Part shown: piece after piece, positions 45,628 through 54,727 of the stretch
Layout of the letters: the number at the start of each line of letters is the position of its first letter
Numbering within the stretch: the stretch's first letter is position 1
From: Pseudocoprococcus catus
Lineage (GTDB): Bacteria; Bacillota; Clostridia; Lachnospirales; Lachnospiraceae
Assembly (NCBI RefSeq): GCF_902381825.1
Contig: NZ_LR698973.1
Coordinates: forward strand, 3,444,974-3,508,973
Direction: 5' to 3'
DNA: 64,000 nt
Made by a program: the position numbers and the translations under genes
Notes under the pieces: generated by a model
What the model saw: the letters and a program-made list of their open reading frames with translations, nothing else
The model's database searches: none
What the model was told of the DNA's origin: nothing

Positions 45628-47304
45628 ATGTTATTAACAGGAGCAGAAATTGTAGTTGAGTGTCTGAAAGAGCAGGGTGTGGATACAGTTTTTGGTTATC
45701 CCGGCGGTGCAATCCTTAATGTGTATGATGCACTTTACAAGCACAGCGATGAGATCAGACATGTATTAACTTCACATGAACAGGGCGCTTCCCATGCGGC
45801 AGACGGCTATGCCCGCACAACCGGCAAAGTCGGTGTCTGTCTGGCAACATCAGGACCGGGAGCGACCAATATCGTTACAGGCATTGCAACGGCTTATATG
45901 GACTCAGTTCCAGTGGTGGCAATCACCTGCAATGTCAATGTCAATCTTCTTGGCAAAGATAGTTTTCAGGAAATCGATATCGCCGGTATTACAATGCCGG
46001 TGACAAAACATAATTTTATTGTCAAAGATGTGAATAAGCTGGCGGATACCATCCGCCGTGCATTCGCGATTGCTCAGACAGGGCGTCCGGGACCGGTTCT
46101 TGTGGATATTCCAAAGGATGTCACCGGTGCAGAAGCTGAGTATGAATATAAGGTACCGGCACCGATCAAACGCAAGTCTGATCAGATCAGTGAAGAGACG
46201 ATGCAGGAAGTTGTCGGACTGATCGAACATTCTGTCAGACCATTTATTCTTGTGGGCGGCGGTGTCATTCGTGCAGATGCGGCAGATGAGCTCAGAGAGT
46301 TTGTAAGCAAAGTACAGGCACCTGTGGCAGATACGCTGATGGGTAAAGGTGCTTTTGACGGCAGGGAAGATGCTTATACAGGTATGGTAGGCATGCATGG
46401 TACCAAGACATCCAATTACGGTATCACAGAATCTGATCTTCTGATTGCCGTTGGTACACGTTTTTCGGATCGTGTCCTGGGCAATGTCAAGGCATTTGCC
46501 AGACATGCAGATCTTGTCCATATTGATGTGGATGCTGCAGAAGTTAACAAGAATGTTATGTGCAAGTATTCAATTGAAGGCGATGCAAAAGTTGTTCTTC
46601 AGAGATTGAATGAGAAACTGACGCAGCAGGATCATGAGCCGTGGATGCGGCATATTCGTGAGATGAAGTCTCGTTATCCGATGACCTACAATCACGAGGT
46701 ACTGACCGGACCGGGTGTTGTCGAGAGCATTTATAAGGCAACAGACGGTGATGCGATTATTTGCACAGAAGTTGGGCAGAACCAGATGTGGGCTGCACAA
46801 TTTTATAAATATAAGGAACCAAGACAGTTTATTTCTTCCGGCGGTCTCGGAACCATGGGCTATGGCCTTGGGGCAGCACTTGGTGCCAAGCTTGGCTGTC
46901 CGGACAGAATCGTGGTCAATGTTGCCGGAGACGGTTGTTTCCGAATGAACATGAATGAGCTGGCAACAGCTTCCAGATATCAGATTCCGGTCATTGAAGT
47001 GGTTGTCAACAACCATGTACTTGGTATGGTCAGACAGTGGCAGACATTGTTTTATGGTGAACGCTATTCAGCCACTGTTTTAAGTGATAGTGTTGATTAT
47101 GTAAAGGTTGCCGAAGCCATGGGCGTGGACGGCCGACGCGTGACAACACAGAAAGAATTTGATGAAGCCATTCAGTGGGCGATCAATTTGAAGAAGCCGG
47201 TTCTCATCGATTGTATGATTGATCCGGATGATAAGGTATGGCCGATGGTTGCTCCCGGAGCATCCATTGCAGATACATTTTCCGAGGAAGACCTCGACAA
47301 TTAA
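45628..47304 (+). CDS. ilvB: Acetolactate synthase large (catalytic) subunit
   Basis: ThDP-dependent synthase condensing pyruvate with pyruvate or 2-oxobutyrate. N-terminal GADTVFGYPGGAILNVYD-type block (here VDTVFGYPGGAILNVYDAL), conserved catalytic Glu in TSHEQGASHAADGYAR, and the ThDP motif beginning NVAGDGCFRMNMNELATA. 558 residues is standard. The regulatory subunit IlvN is encoded separately at 38 kb. It ends the leuB-ilvD-ilvB operon; a weak hairpin AAACC/GGTTT follows, so partial read-through into serC is possible. Confidence 0.96.
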   Translation: MLLTGAEIVVECLKEQGVDTVFGYPGGAILNVYDALYKHSDEIRHVLTSHEQGASHAADGYARTTGKVGVCLATSGPGATNIVTGIATAYMDSVPVVAITCNVNVNLLGKDSFQEIDIAGITMPVTKHNFIVKDVNKLADTIRRAFAIAQTGRPGPVLVDIPKDVTGAEAEYEYKVPAPIKRKSDQISEETMQEVVGLIEHSVRPFILVGGGVIRADAADELREFVSKVQAPVADTLMGKGAFDGREDAYTGMVGMHGTKTSNYGITESDLLIAVGTRFSDRVLGNVKAFARHADLVHIDVDAAEVNKNVMCKYSIEGDAKVVLQRLNEKLTQQDHEPWMRHIREMKSRYPMTYNHEVLTGPGVVESIYKATDGDAIICTEVGQNQMWAAQFYKYKEPRQFISSGGLGTMGYGLGAALGAKLGCPDRIVVNVAGDGCFRMNMNELATASRYQIPVIEVVVNNHVLGMVRQWQTLFYGERYSATVLSDSVDYVKVAEAMGVDGRRVTTQKEFDEAIQWAINLKKPVLIDCMIDPDDKVWPMVAPGASIADTFSEEDLDN

Positions 47305-47366
47305 TATCCGTAAACCACCTTTTGGTTTAAATATATAATAATTCATCTAAAAAGGAGAGAAGAAAA

Positions 47367-48452
47367 ATGAGCAGAGTTTATAACTTTTCAGCAGGACCAG
47401 CTGTGCTGCCTGTTGAAGTATTGCAGGAAGCAGCAGATGAAATGCTTGACTACAGAGGCACTGGCATGTCAGTAATGGAGATGAGCCATCGATCTAAAGC
47501 TTTCGACAATATCATTAAAGAAGCAGAAGCTGATTTAAGAAAGCTCATGAATATTCCAGACAACTATAAGGTGTTGTTCCTTCAGGGTGGTGCTTCACAG
47601 CAGTTTGCCATGATTCCTATGAACTTCATGAAAAATAGAAAAGCGGGATATATCCTGACTGGTCAGTGGGCTAAGAAAGCATTTTCAGAAGCTAAGATTT
47701 TCGGCGAAGCTGTCGAATTAGCCTCATCAGCAGACAAAACATTTACATATATTCCGGACTGCAGTGACCTGCCGATTACGGATGATATGGATTATGTGTA
47801 TATTTGCGAAAACAACACAATTTATGGTACCAAATACCATACTTTGCCGAATACCAAAGGTAAATTACTGATTGCTGATCAGTCTTCATGTTTCTTATCA
47901 GAACCTGTTGATGTGACAAAATACGGTATGATTTATGCCGGTGTACAGAAAAACGTAGGCCCTGCTGGTACTGTTATTGCCATCATCAGAGAAGATCTGA
48001 TCACAGATGATGTTCTTCCGGGCACACCAACTATGCTGAAGTATAAGACACAGGCAGACAATGATTCTCTATATAATACACCGCCTTGCTACGGCATTTA
48101 TATCTGCGGCAAAGTCTTCAAATGGCTGTTGAAGACAGGCGGTCTTGAAGAAAGAAAGAAGATCAACGAAGCAAAAGCGAAGATCCTTTATGATTTCCTT
48201 GATCAGAGCAAGATGTTCAAAGGTACTGTTGAGAAAGAAAGCCGTTCTATTATGAACGTACCGTTTGTAACAGGCGATAAAGATCTGGATGCTAAGTTTG
48301 TTGCAGAAGCAAAGGCAGCTGGTTTTGAGAATCTGAAAGGTCATCGTACCGTCGGAGGTATGAGAGCCAGCATTTACAATGCAATGCCGACAGAAGGTGT
48401 TGTTGCCCTTGTTGATTTTATGAAGAAGTTTGAGGCAGAGAATACAAAATAA
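47367..48452 (+). CDS. serC: Phosphoserine aminotransferase
   Basis: PLP enzyme of serine synthesis (3-phosphohydroxypyruvate to phosphoserine). Signatures are YNFSAGPAVLPVEVLQEAADEM at the N terminus, GGASQQFAMIPMNF, and the PLP lysine in YAGVQKNVGPAG. 361 residues is standard. AAAGGAGAG precedes the ATG. serA follows after 25 bp and a DUF1015 gene after that, an arrangement recurrent in Clostridia. No phosphoserine phosphatase gene is in this cluster. Confidence 0.96.
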   Translation: MSRVYNFSAGPAVLPVEVLQEAADEMLDYRGTGMSVMEMSHRSKAFDNIIKEAEADLRKLMNIPDNYKVLFLQGGASQQFAMIPMNFMKNRKAGYILTGQWAKKAFSEAKIFGEAVELASSADKTFTYIPDCSDLPITDDMDYVYICENNTIYGTKYHTLPNTKGKLLIADQSSCFLSEPVDVTKYGMIYAGVQKNVGPAGTVIAIIREDLITDDVLPGTPTMLKYKTQADNDSLYNTPPCYGIYICGKVFKWLLKTGGLEERKKINEAKAKILYDFLDQSKMFKGTVEKESRSIMNVPFVTGDKDLDAKFVAEAKAAGFENLKGHRTVGGMRASIYNAMPTEGVVALVDFMKKFEAENTK

Positions 48453-48477
48453 GCCGAGTCTCCCGGAGGTAATGATC

Positions 48478-49638
48478 ATGAAAATTAGTTGCTTAAATCC
48501 AATTGCTGCTGTAGGCATGCAGCTTTTTACAGATGCCTATGAGAAGGTTGATGATTTTGCTGCATCTGATGCAGCACTTGTAAGAAGTGCAAGTGTCCAT
48601 GAACTGGAGCTGCCGGATCAGCTGCTTGCGATTGCCAGAGCAGGTGCCGGTGTCAATAATATTCCATTGGACAAATGTGCAGAAAAAGGTATTGTTGTCT
48701 TTAATACACCGGGTGCGAATGCCAATGGTGTAAAGGAAGCTGTTCTTGCAGGTCTTTTCCTTGGTGCAAGAGACATTGTCGGCGGTGTGAACTGGGTTCA
48801 GACAGTAAAAGAAGATCCGAATGTGGCCAAACTTGTAGAAAAGGGCAAGAAACAGTTTGCCGGCACAGAGATAATGGGCAAGAAGATCGGCGTGATCGGT
48901 CTGGGTGCCATTGGTGTTTTGGTAGCCAATGCCTGTGTGGCACTTGGTATGGAAGTTTATGGTTATGACCCGTTCATTTCTGTTGACGCTGCATGGAATC
49001 TGTCAAAGGATATCAAACATATTGCCAATGTAGAGGATATCTATGCAAACTGTGACTATATTACTGTACATGTACCATTGATGGACAGCACAAAAAAAAT
49101 GATCAATGCGGATGCATTTGCGAAGATGAAGGATGGTGTCATAGTGCTGAACTTTGCACGTGACCTGTTGGTAGATGATGATGCCCTTGAAGCAGCCATT
49201 GCAGCGGGTAAGGTCAGAAAGTATATCACAGATTTCCCGAATGCAAAGACAGCTCAGATGAATGGCGTTGTGGCCATCCCTCATCTGGGTGCTTCTACAG
49301 AAGAATCAGAAGATAACTGCGCAGTGATGGCAGTGAAAGAATTGAGAGATTATCTTGAGAATGGTAATATCACACATTCTGTCAACTATCCTGCCTGTGA
49401 TATGGGTATCTGCAAAGCTGCCGGACGTATTACAATCTGCCATAAGAATATCCCAAACATGCTGGGACAGCTGACAGGTGCCTGTGCGGCTGAGGGTATC
49501 AATATTGAAGATATGACCAACAAGTCAAAAGGTGACTGGGCATACACAATGATGGATATCGGTTCAGAAGTTTCAGAAGCTCTTGTTGAAAAACTGGCAG
49601 CTATTAACGGAGTTGTAAAAGTACGAAAGGTGAAATAA
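48478..49638 (+). CDS. serA: D-3-phosphoglycerate dehydrogenase, short clostridial type
   Basis: First enzyme of serine synthesis; about 386 residues. The NAD motif is GVIGLGAIGVLVANAC, PHLGAST carries the catalytic His, and NFARDLLVDDDAL replaces the common ARG-type block. The usual DVF..EP segment carrying the catalytic Glu reads TDFPNAKTAQ here. A C-terminal ACT domain (TICHKNIPNMLGQLTGACAAEGINIEDM) probably gives serine feedback. ATG 48478 has GGAGG eight bases upstream; the longer frame would overlap serC. It is followed after five bases by DUF1015. Confidence 0.92.
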   Translation: MKISCLNPIAAVGMQLFTDAYEKVDDFAASDAALVRSASVHELELPDQLLAIARAGAGVNNIPLDKCAEKGIVVFNTPGANANGVKEAVLAGLFLGARDIVGGVNWVQTVKEDPNVAKLVEKGKKQFAGTEIMGKKIGVIGLGAIGVLVANACVALGMEVYGYDPFISVDAAWNLSKDIKHIANVEDIYANCDYITVHVPLMDSTKKMINADAFAKMKDGVIVLNFARDLLVDDDALEAAIAAGKVRKYITDFPNAKTAQMNGVVAIPHLGASTEESEDNCAVMAVKELRDYLENGNITHSVNYPACDMGICKAAGRITICHKNIPNMLGQLTGACAAEGINIEDMTNKSKGDWAYTMMDIGSEVSEALVEKLAAINGVVKVRKVK

Positions 49639-49643
49639 GCTTT

Positions 49644-50885
49644 ATGGCAAATGTCAAACCTTTTAAGGCAATCAGGCCGTCATCTGCGCTGGTCGCGCAG
49701 GTGGCGGCTTTGCCTTATGATGTCTATAATAGAGAAGAAGCAGCGGAGAAAGTGAAAGGGCATCCTTTGTCTTTTCTCAATATTGATCGCCCGGAGACAC
49801 AGTTTGATCCATCTATGGATATGTATGCGGACTGTGTTTATGAAAAAGCAAAAGAAATGCTGGATAGGGAGATTGCCGAGGGCATTTTTGTTCAGGATGA
49901 ACAAAAATGTTATTATCTGTACGAACTGACCATGAACGGCCGAACACAGACGGGCATTACTGCTTGTGTATCTATTGATGATTATCTGCATCAGGTAGTC
50001 AAAAAACATGAAGATACGAGAGCGGAGAAAGAACAGGACCGTATTCGGCATGTGGATGTCTGCAGTGCGCAGACCGGACCGATTTTTCTGACATACAGAA
50101 CCAATCCGATTCTTTCTTATATCGTCTGTCATGTGAAGGAAGAATCACCTGTGTATGATTTTGAGGCGGAAGATGGCATACGACACAGAGTGTGGATTGT
50201 TGATGATGACCTTGCGGTAGCTGCCATTGAAAAAGCCTTTGCGGCTGTTGATGCGTTGTACATTGCTGATGGTCATCATCGTGCAGCCAGTGCCTTTAAA
50301 GTGGGCATGAAGCGGCGAAGAACCCATCCGGCTTATAATGGAACAGAAGAATTCAATTATTTCCTTGCGGTTTTATTTCCTGAGGAAGAATTGAAAATCA
50401 TGGATTATAATCGTTTGGTGAAAAGCCTGAATGGCTGGTCAAAAGAAGATTTTCTTGAGAGGATCCGACGGGATTTTACAGTGGAATACGTGGGAAAAGA
50501 GGCGGTTTCACCATCAAAAAAGGGTGAATTTGGTATGTATCTGGATCATGAGTGGTATCGACTGAATGTCCATCCGGATAAAACATCCGAAGATCCTGTG
50601 GACGGGCTGGATGTGTCTATTCTTCAGATGAATCTGCTGGATCCTGTACTTGGTATTGAAGATCCGAGAACAGATGAGAACATTGAATTCGTCGGAGGTA
50701 TCCGCGGACTGGGAGAACTTGAAAAACGGTGTCATGAAGACATGGTGGTGGCTTTTTCAATGTATCCGACATCTATTCGGGAACTGTTGGCCGTGGCTGA
50801 CGCAGGACGGCTCATGCCGCCAAAATCCACATGGTTCGAACCAAAACTTCGGTCTGGCCTGTTCATTCATCAAATCGAAAAATAG
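49644..50885 (+). CDS. DUF1015 family protein in the serine operon
   Basis: A 413-residue cytosolic protein of the DUF1015 family: VKPFKAIRPSSALVAQVAALPYDV at the N terminus, HEDTRAEKEQDRIRHVDV, and YIADGHHRAASAF in the middle, the last being the most conserved block and reminiscent of a metal- or phosphate-binding loop. Function is not established. Genes of this family are regularly found next to serC-serA, suggesting a role in serine metabolism or its control. The ribosome site (AAGGTG) overlaps the end of serA, so translation is probably coupled. Confidence 0.88.
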   Translation: MANVKPFKAIRPSSALVAQVAALPYDVYNREEAAEKVKGHPLSFLNIDRPETQFDPSMDMYADCVYEKAKEMLDREIAEGIFVQDEQKCYYLYELTMNGRTQTGITACVSIDDYLHQVVKKHEDTRAEKEQDRIRHVDVCSAQTGPIFLTYRTNPILSYIVCHVKEESPVYDFEAEDGIRHRVWIVDDDLAVAAIEKAFAAVDALYIADGHHRAASAFKVGMKRRRTHPAYNGTEEFNYFLAVLFPEEELKIMDYNRLVKSLNGWSKEDFLERIRRDFTVEYVGKEAVSPSKKGEFGMYLDHEWYRLNVHPDKTSEDPVDGLDVSILQMNLLDPVLGIEDPRTDENIEFVGGIRGLGELEKRCHEDMVVAFSMYPTSIRELLAVADAGRLMPPKSTWFEPKLRSGLFIHQIEK

Positions 50886-51041
50886 CAGAGAGCGCGCTTC
50901 AAGTATTTAGAAAGCCCTGTTTAATAATTATTGAGCGCGCTTATGTCGGTCCATGAGAACGCAGAATATGCAGAGAATATGGATATATGCTGATATTTGT
51001 AGAGTTATATATGTTTGGTAGTTAATTCCAAAAAAATAAAA

Positions 51042-51235
51042 AAGTGCGGCCTCAATAAACTTCGAGAAAGGATTTTCAATGAATTTGTTCAATCACAGAT
51101 GCTTCTGACACGACCGGTACTTAGGCAGTGTTTTGTACTGCCTTATGTACCGCTGTCAGTGGCAGGAAGCGGGAGCGTGCCTGTGATGAACCAATTCGTT
51201 GAAAATCTTTTTCTTTAAAGCTTATGGGCCGCACT
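51042..51235 (+). repeat. Palindromic structured repeat, copy 2 (candidate RNA element)
   Basis: Second member of the family seen at 29194-29385, same orientation. Outer arms AGTGCGGCC/GGCCGCACT and AAAGGATTTTCAA/TTGAAAATCTTT build a long stem; the core has ATCACAG/CTGTGAT, CTGACA/TGTCAG, CGGTAC/GTACCG and hairpin AGGCAG-TGTTTTGTA-CTGCCT. The core aligns with copy 1 over 87-88 nt with one indel. On the minus strand the end is followed by TTTTTTATTTTTTT, so it can also terminate mscS. The 155 bp between the DUF1015 gene and this element hold only a repeated GAGCGCGCTT motif. Confidence 0.82.
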
Positions 51236-51238
51236 ATC

Positions 51239-52111
51239 CTATTTCTCGGAATTAACAAGGTTTACGTCCATATGGTCATATGGAATTTCTATGCCTTCCG
51301 CGTCAAAGGCTTTTTTGATGGCCTCTCGGATTTCAAAGCGGGTATCCCAGTATTTGTCGGTGAGCGCCCAGACTCTTAAGACAACGCGGACGGAGCTGCT
51401 GTCAAAGTCGTCCACAAACACAAAGGGTTCTTTGGACTTGGAAAGCGTTGGGCATCCGGCAGCTACTTTTAAAAGAACGGTGCGAACCCGGTCAATATTC
51501 TCGTCGTAACTGATGCTGACAGGAAAATCAAGGCGGCGGTTTTCCTGATGTGTCAGGTTGGTCACCGGAGAATCAGCCAGTTTGCCATTGGGAATACAGA
51601 CCATCTCATTGTTGGCCGTCAGCAGTCGGGTGTAGATAATCTCAATGGACATGACAGTTCCGTCATGGCCGTTTCCATCGTCTATATAGTCTCCCACCAC
51701 AAATGGTTTCATGATCAGCAAAAGCACACCGCCTGCAAAATTTGCAAGGCTTCCCTGAACAGCGAGACCGATGGCTAAACTGGCAGAAGTCAGCAGCGCG
51801 ATCAGAGAAGTGGTATCGACTCCTAACTTATTGATCACAATGATGGCGAGCAATGCGCGTAATCCGAATTTGGTCAGTGAATTGATAAAACTTGTGACAC
51901 TGGCATCCAGTCGTGTTTTGTCCAGAGAATGGCGCACCAGTTTGCAGATAAACTTGGTCAGATACCAGCCAACGATCAGGATGATCAGTGCACTGATCAG
52001 AATGTGTGCTTTACTGATCATATAGTCGACAATCTTCTGGAGATAATCAATGGACTGTTCAGCTGTCTCGGCCAGATCACTGGCTGTAGTTGTTGAGACT
52101 AAAATATGCAT
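51239..52111 (-). CDS. Small-conductance mechanosensitive channel (MscS family)
   Basis: About 291 residues: three N-terminal membrane helices (IDYLQKIVDYMISKAHILISALIILIVGWYL within residues 20-55, then ALLAIIVINKLG and SLAIGLAVQGSLANFAGGVLLLI, the pore-lining TM3), followed by the cytosolic beta domain (FVVGDYIDDGNGHDGTVMSIEIIYTRL) and C-terminal vestibule. It releases solutes on hypo-osmotic shock. ATG 52111 has AGGAGG seven bases upstream; the longer frame to 52177 is unlikely. The stop codon is next to the structured repeat, whose minus-strand side acts as terminator. Confidence 0.93.
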   Translation of the reverse strand: MHILVSTTTASDLAETAEQSIDYLQKIVDYMISKAHILISALIILIVGWYLTKFICKLVRHSLDKTRLDASVTSFINSLTKFGLRALLAIIVINKLGVDTTSLIALLTSASLAIGLAVQGSLANFAGGVLLLIMKPFVVGDYIDDGNGHDGTVMSIEIIYTRLLTANNEMVCIPNGKLADSPVTNLTHQENRRLDFPVSISYDENIDRVRTVLLKVAAGCPTLSKSKEPFVFVDDFDSSSVRVVLRVWALTDKYWDTRFEIREAIKKAFDAEGIEIPYDHMDVNLVNSEK

Positions 52112-52293
52112 AAGAAGCCTCCTTTTTTGAAAAAATGATAATAGATGGGCGTTTCCTTCCTCTGATTGAAACTGCATCTATTATACCATATTCGTTAAAA
52201 AAATAAATTAAAAGTTGTTTGTCGAAAAATCGTCCATTTGTCGTAAATTGTGATATGATGTGAAAACAAAATGATAGGGAGGAGGCAGACAAG

Positions 52294-52614
52294 ATGAATC
52301 TTGATATTGTAGGGCGTATCAGGAAGGAGAATGAGAAGCGGGGATGGACAGTGTATCGCCTGGCAAAAGAGGCGAATCTTTCTCCTTCGACATTGACGAA
52401 TATGATGCATCGAGGGACTTGTCCATCATTGACAACCATTGAGAATGTATGTGAAGCTTACGGAATCACATTGGCTGAATTCCTTTATGGGCAGGATGAT
52501 CTGATTCACCTGAATGCAGAGCAGAAGCGTCATTTGGACAGATGGAATTTGCTGACGGAGAAGCAGCAGCGGGCTGTAGAACTTTTTATAGATGGATTGA
52601 ATCAGATTGGATGA
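52294..52614 (+). CDS. XRE-family helix-turn-helix regulator
   Basis: A 106-residue protein with an N-terminal HTH_3 domain (RIRKENEKRGWTVYRLAKEANLSPSTLTNMMHRGTCPSLTTIENVCEAYGITLAEFL covers residues 6-63) and a short C-terminal helix. Similar small XRE proteins regulate adjacent genes or phage-like functions; nothing nearby suggests a prophage. AGGAGG precedes ATG. The upstream region carries a direct repeat TTTGTCG (52219-52225 and 52237-52243) that could be an operator. Confidence 0.9.
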   Translation: MNLDIVGRIRKENEKRGWTVYRLAKEANLSPSTLTNMMHRGTCPSLTTIENVCEAYGITLAEFLYGQDDLIHLNAEQKRHLDRWNLLTEKQQRAVELFIDGLNQIG

Positions 52615-52636
52615 AGTGTTACGGAAGGAACAGAAT

Positions 52637-52682
52637 AAGCCGTGTATTCGAAACTGTAGTTGGAAGTTGAAATACACGGCTT
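52637..52682. terminator. Bidirectional terminator between XRE and argH genes
   Basis: AAGCCGTGTATT pairs with AATACACGGCTT; T residues follow on both strands. Confidence 0.8.
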
Positions 52683-52732
52683 TGAAAGGCTACATCCCAC
52701 AGGATGCGCAGCGTTATTGAATAAACGGCAGA

Positions 52733-54109
52733 TTAGTTTTCTTCAAGATAACGGCTGTTGATATCAATGACTTTCTGCATGGCTTCATGGCCCGGAGCAC
52801 CGATGGTCTGACGCAGGCTGACACAGGTCTTCATGCTGATGGCTTCATAGACGTCTTCTTCGAAGACAGGACTGATTTTCTTGTATTCTTCCAGAGGCAG
52901 GTCATCCAGGGCGATACCTTTGTCGATACAGATCAGAACAAGCTGTCCGATGATGCCGTGGGCATCACGGAATGGTACACCATGTTTTACAAGATAATCG
53001 GCAGCATCAGTAGCGTTGGTGAAACCATTTTTGCTGCTGGCAGCCATGGTTTCTTTGTTGACATGCATGGTTTTGATCATGCCGTTGAACAGAGCCAGGC
53101 AGCCTTTGACTGTATCAATAGCATCGAAGGTCAGTTCTTTGTCTTCCTGCATATCTTTGTTGTAAGCAAGAGGAAGGCCTTTCATGGTTGTGAGCAGAGA
53201 TGTCAATGCACCATAGACACGGCCTGTTTTGCCTCGGATCAGTTCTGCAATATCGGGATTCTTCTTCTGAGGCATGATGGAACTGCCGGTAGAATAGGCA
53301 TCATCCAGTTCGATGAAGCGGTATTCATTGCTGTTCCAGAGGATGATCTCTTCACAGAAACGGCTCAGATGCATCATGATCGTGGACAGGGCACTGAGGT
53401 ATTCGATGAGGTAGTCTCTGTCAGATACAGAATCCATACTGTTGAGGGTTGGGCCTGTGAAACCGAGAAGGCTGGCTGTATATTCACGATCCAGGGGATA
53501 AGTTGTGCCTGCCAGCGCACCTGCACCCAACGGGCAGTAGTTCATACGCTCATGAATGTCATGGAGTCTTGAACGGTCACGCTTGAACATTTCGAAGTAA
53601 GCACCGATGTGGTGAGCCAGTGTAACAGGCTGTGCTTTCTGCAGATGTGTAAAGCCCGGCATATAAGTATCGATGTGTTCTTTCATCAGATCAAGCAGTG
53701 TGGTCATCAGTTCCTTGACCAGTTCGTCTGTTGCCAGAACTTCATCGCGGGTGTAGAGTTTCATATCAAGGGCTACCTGGTCATTACGGCTGCGTCCTGT
53801 ATGGAGCTTCTTGCCGGTATCACCGGTGCGTTCAATCAGGACAGATTCCACGAAGCTGTGGATATCTTCATATTCCTCTGTAATCTGTAATTTGCCGGAT
53901 TCGATATCGCTGCAGATTTCTTTCAGTGCTGAGATAATGATATCACGTTCAGCATCTGTGATGATTGCCTGTTTGGCAAGCATTGTGACATGGGCGATAC
54001 TGCCCTGAATATCCTGATGATAGAACTTCTGATCGAAAGTGATCGAAGCATTAAAGTTATGTACAAGCTGGTTTTCTTCTTTGGTAAAGCGTCCGCCCCA
54101 GAGTTTCAT
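52733..54109 (-). CDS. argH: Argininosuccinate lyase
   Basis: Final step of arginine synthesis (argininosuccinate to arginine and fumarate); 458 residues. Starts with KLWGGRFTKEENQLVHNFNASI; signature GSSIMPQKKNPDIAELIRGK holds the catalytic serine region. argG and other arg genes are not in the window. On its leader strand two small hairpins, GGACTC/GAGTCC and GTCTGC/GCAGAC (54146-54192), lie between the likely promoter region and the start; whether they regulate is open. Confidence 0.96.
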   Translation of the reverse strand: MKLWGGRFTKEENQLVHNFNASITFDQKFYHQDIQGSIAHVTMLAKQAIITDAERDIIISALKEICSDIESGKLQITEEYEDIHSFVESVLIERTGDTGKKLHTGRSRNDQVALDMKLYTRDEVLATDELVKELMTTLLDLMKEHIDTYMPGFTHLQKAQPVTLAHHIGAYFEMFKRDRSRLHDIHERMNYCPLGAGALAGTTYPLDREYTASLLGFTGPTLNSMDSVSDRDYLIEYLSALSTIMMHLSRFCEEIILWNSNEYRFIELDDAYSTGSSIMPQKKNPDIAELIRGKTGRVYGALTSLLTTMKGLPLAYNKDMQEDKELTFDAIDTVKGCLALFNGMIKTMHVNKETMAASSKNGFTNATDAADYLVKHGVPFRDAHGIIGQLVLICIDKGIALDDLPLEEYKKISPVFEEDVYEAISMKTCVSLRQTIGAPGHEAMQKVIDINSRYLEEN

Positions 54110-54272
54110 CGGTTAATTCATCCTTTCCTTTATTATACTATTCAGGACTCAATTGCGAGTCCCGGCGTGTCATTCGGGTCTGCTTTGCAGACAAAGTTTT
54201 CACTGGTTTATATCTTATCGTGTTTTCAGGGGGATTGCAAGAAAAACAGTACAAATTCAATACAAAAAGTTG

Positions 54273-54301
54273 TTTACAATTTGATAATACTATGCTACAA
54301 T
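54273..54301 (+). promoter_or_regulatory. Promoter of rpsO-pnp
   Basis: TTTACA at 54273-54278, 17-bp spacer, TACAAT at 54296-54301. Confidence 0.65.
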
Positions 54302-54394
54302 GGTTGAGTATGAGTTTTAACCTGTGCCCAGATCAAGGAATCTCCAACCGGATCCTGGCATAAGGCATTTATTAAGATTTAGGAGGATTTATTA
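54302..54394 (+). promoter_or_regulatory. rpsO leader with possible pseudoknot
   Basis: GGTTG (54302-54306) can pair with CAACC (54345-54349), while GCCCAGATC (54326-54334) can pair with GATCCTGGC (54351-54359). The interleaved order makes an H-type pseudoknot upstream of the ribosome site. S15 autoregulates by binding pseudoknotted or junction leaders in other bacteria, so an S15 site is plausible but not shown. Confidence 0.4.
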
Positions 54395-54661
54395 ATGATT
54401 ACAGCAGAACAGAAAAAAGAAATCGTAGCTAAATACGGTAAGACACCTGAAGATACAGGTTCACCAGAAGTTCAGATCGCACTTTTATCAGCAAGAATCG
54501 CTGACCTTACAGAGCATCTGAAGACACACAAGAAAGACCATCATTCAAGACGTGGTATGCTTAAGATGGTTGGTCAGAGACGTGGCTTACTTGATTACCT
54601 GAAGAAGACAGATATCGAGAGATACAGAGCTATCGTTGAGAAGTTAGGTTTAAGAAGATAA
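54395..54661 (+). CDS. rpsO: 30S ribosomal protein S15
   Basis: Primary 16S rRNA-binding protein of the small subunit platform; 88 residues, the standard length. The conserved block [31 protein letters not shown] is complete (residues 41-71). AGGAGG precedes the ATG. It is followed by a partial terminator and then pnp, the order conserved in most bacteria. Confidence 0.98.
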   Translation: MITAEQKKEIVAKYGKTPEDTGSPEVQIALLSARIADLTEHLKTHKKDHHSRRGMLKMVGQRRGLLDYLKKTDIERYRAIVEKLGLRR

Positions 54662-54675
54662 TTATTATCTATCAT

Positions 54676-54708
54676 GGGGCTGTCGGTAAAGGTATTATGC
54701 GGCAGCCC
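54676..54708 (+). terminator. Weak terminator/attenuator after rpsO
   Basis: GGGCTGTCG pairs with CGGCAGCCC; only TGTTTG follows, so termination is probably partial and allows rpsO-pnp read-through. Confidence 0.55.
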
Positions 54709-54727
54709 TGTTTGCGTTGCACGAACT

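Noticed and set aside
50891..50941. Repeated GAGCGCGCTT as terminator of the DUF1015 gene
   Set aside because: The motif is self-palindromic and occurs twice, but no T tract follows and pairing is ambiguous.
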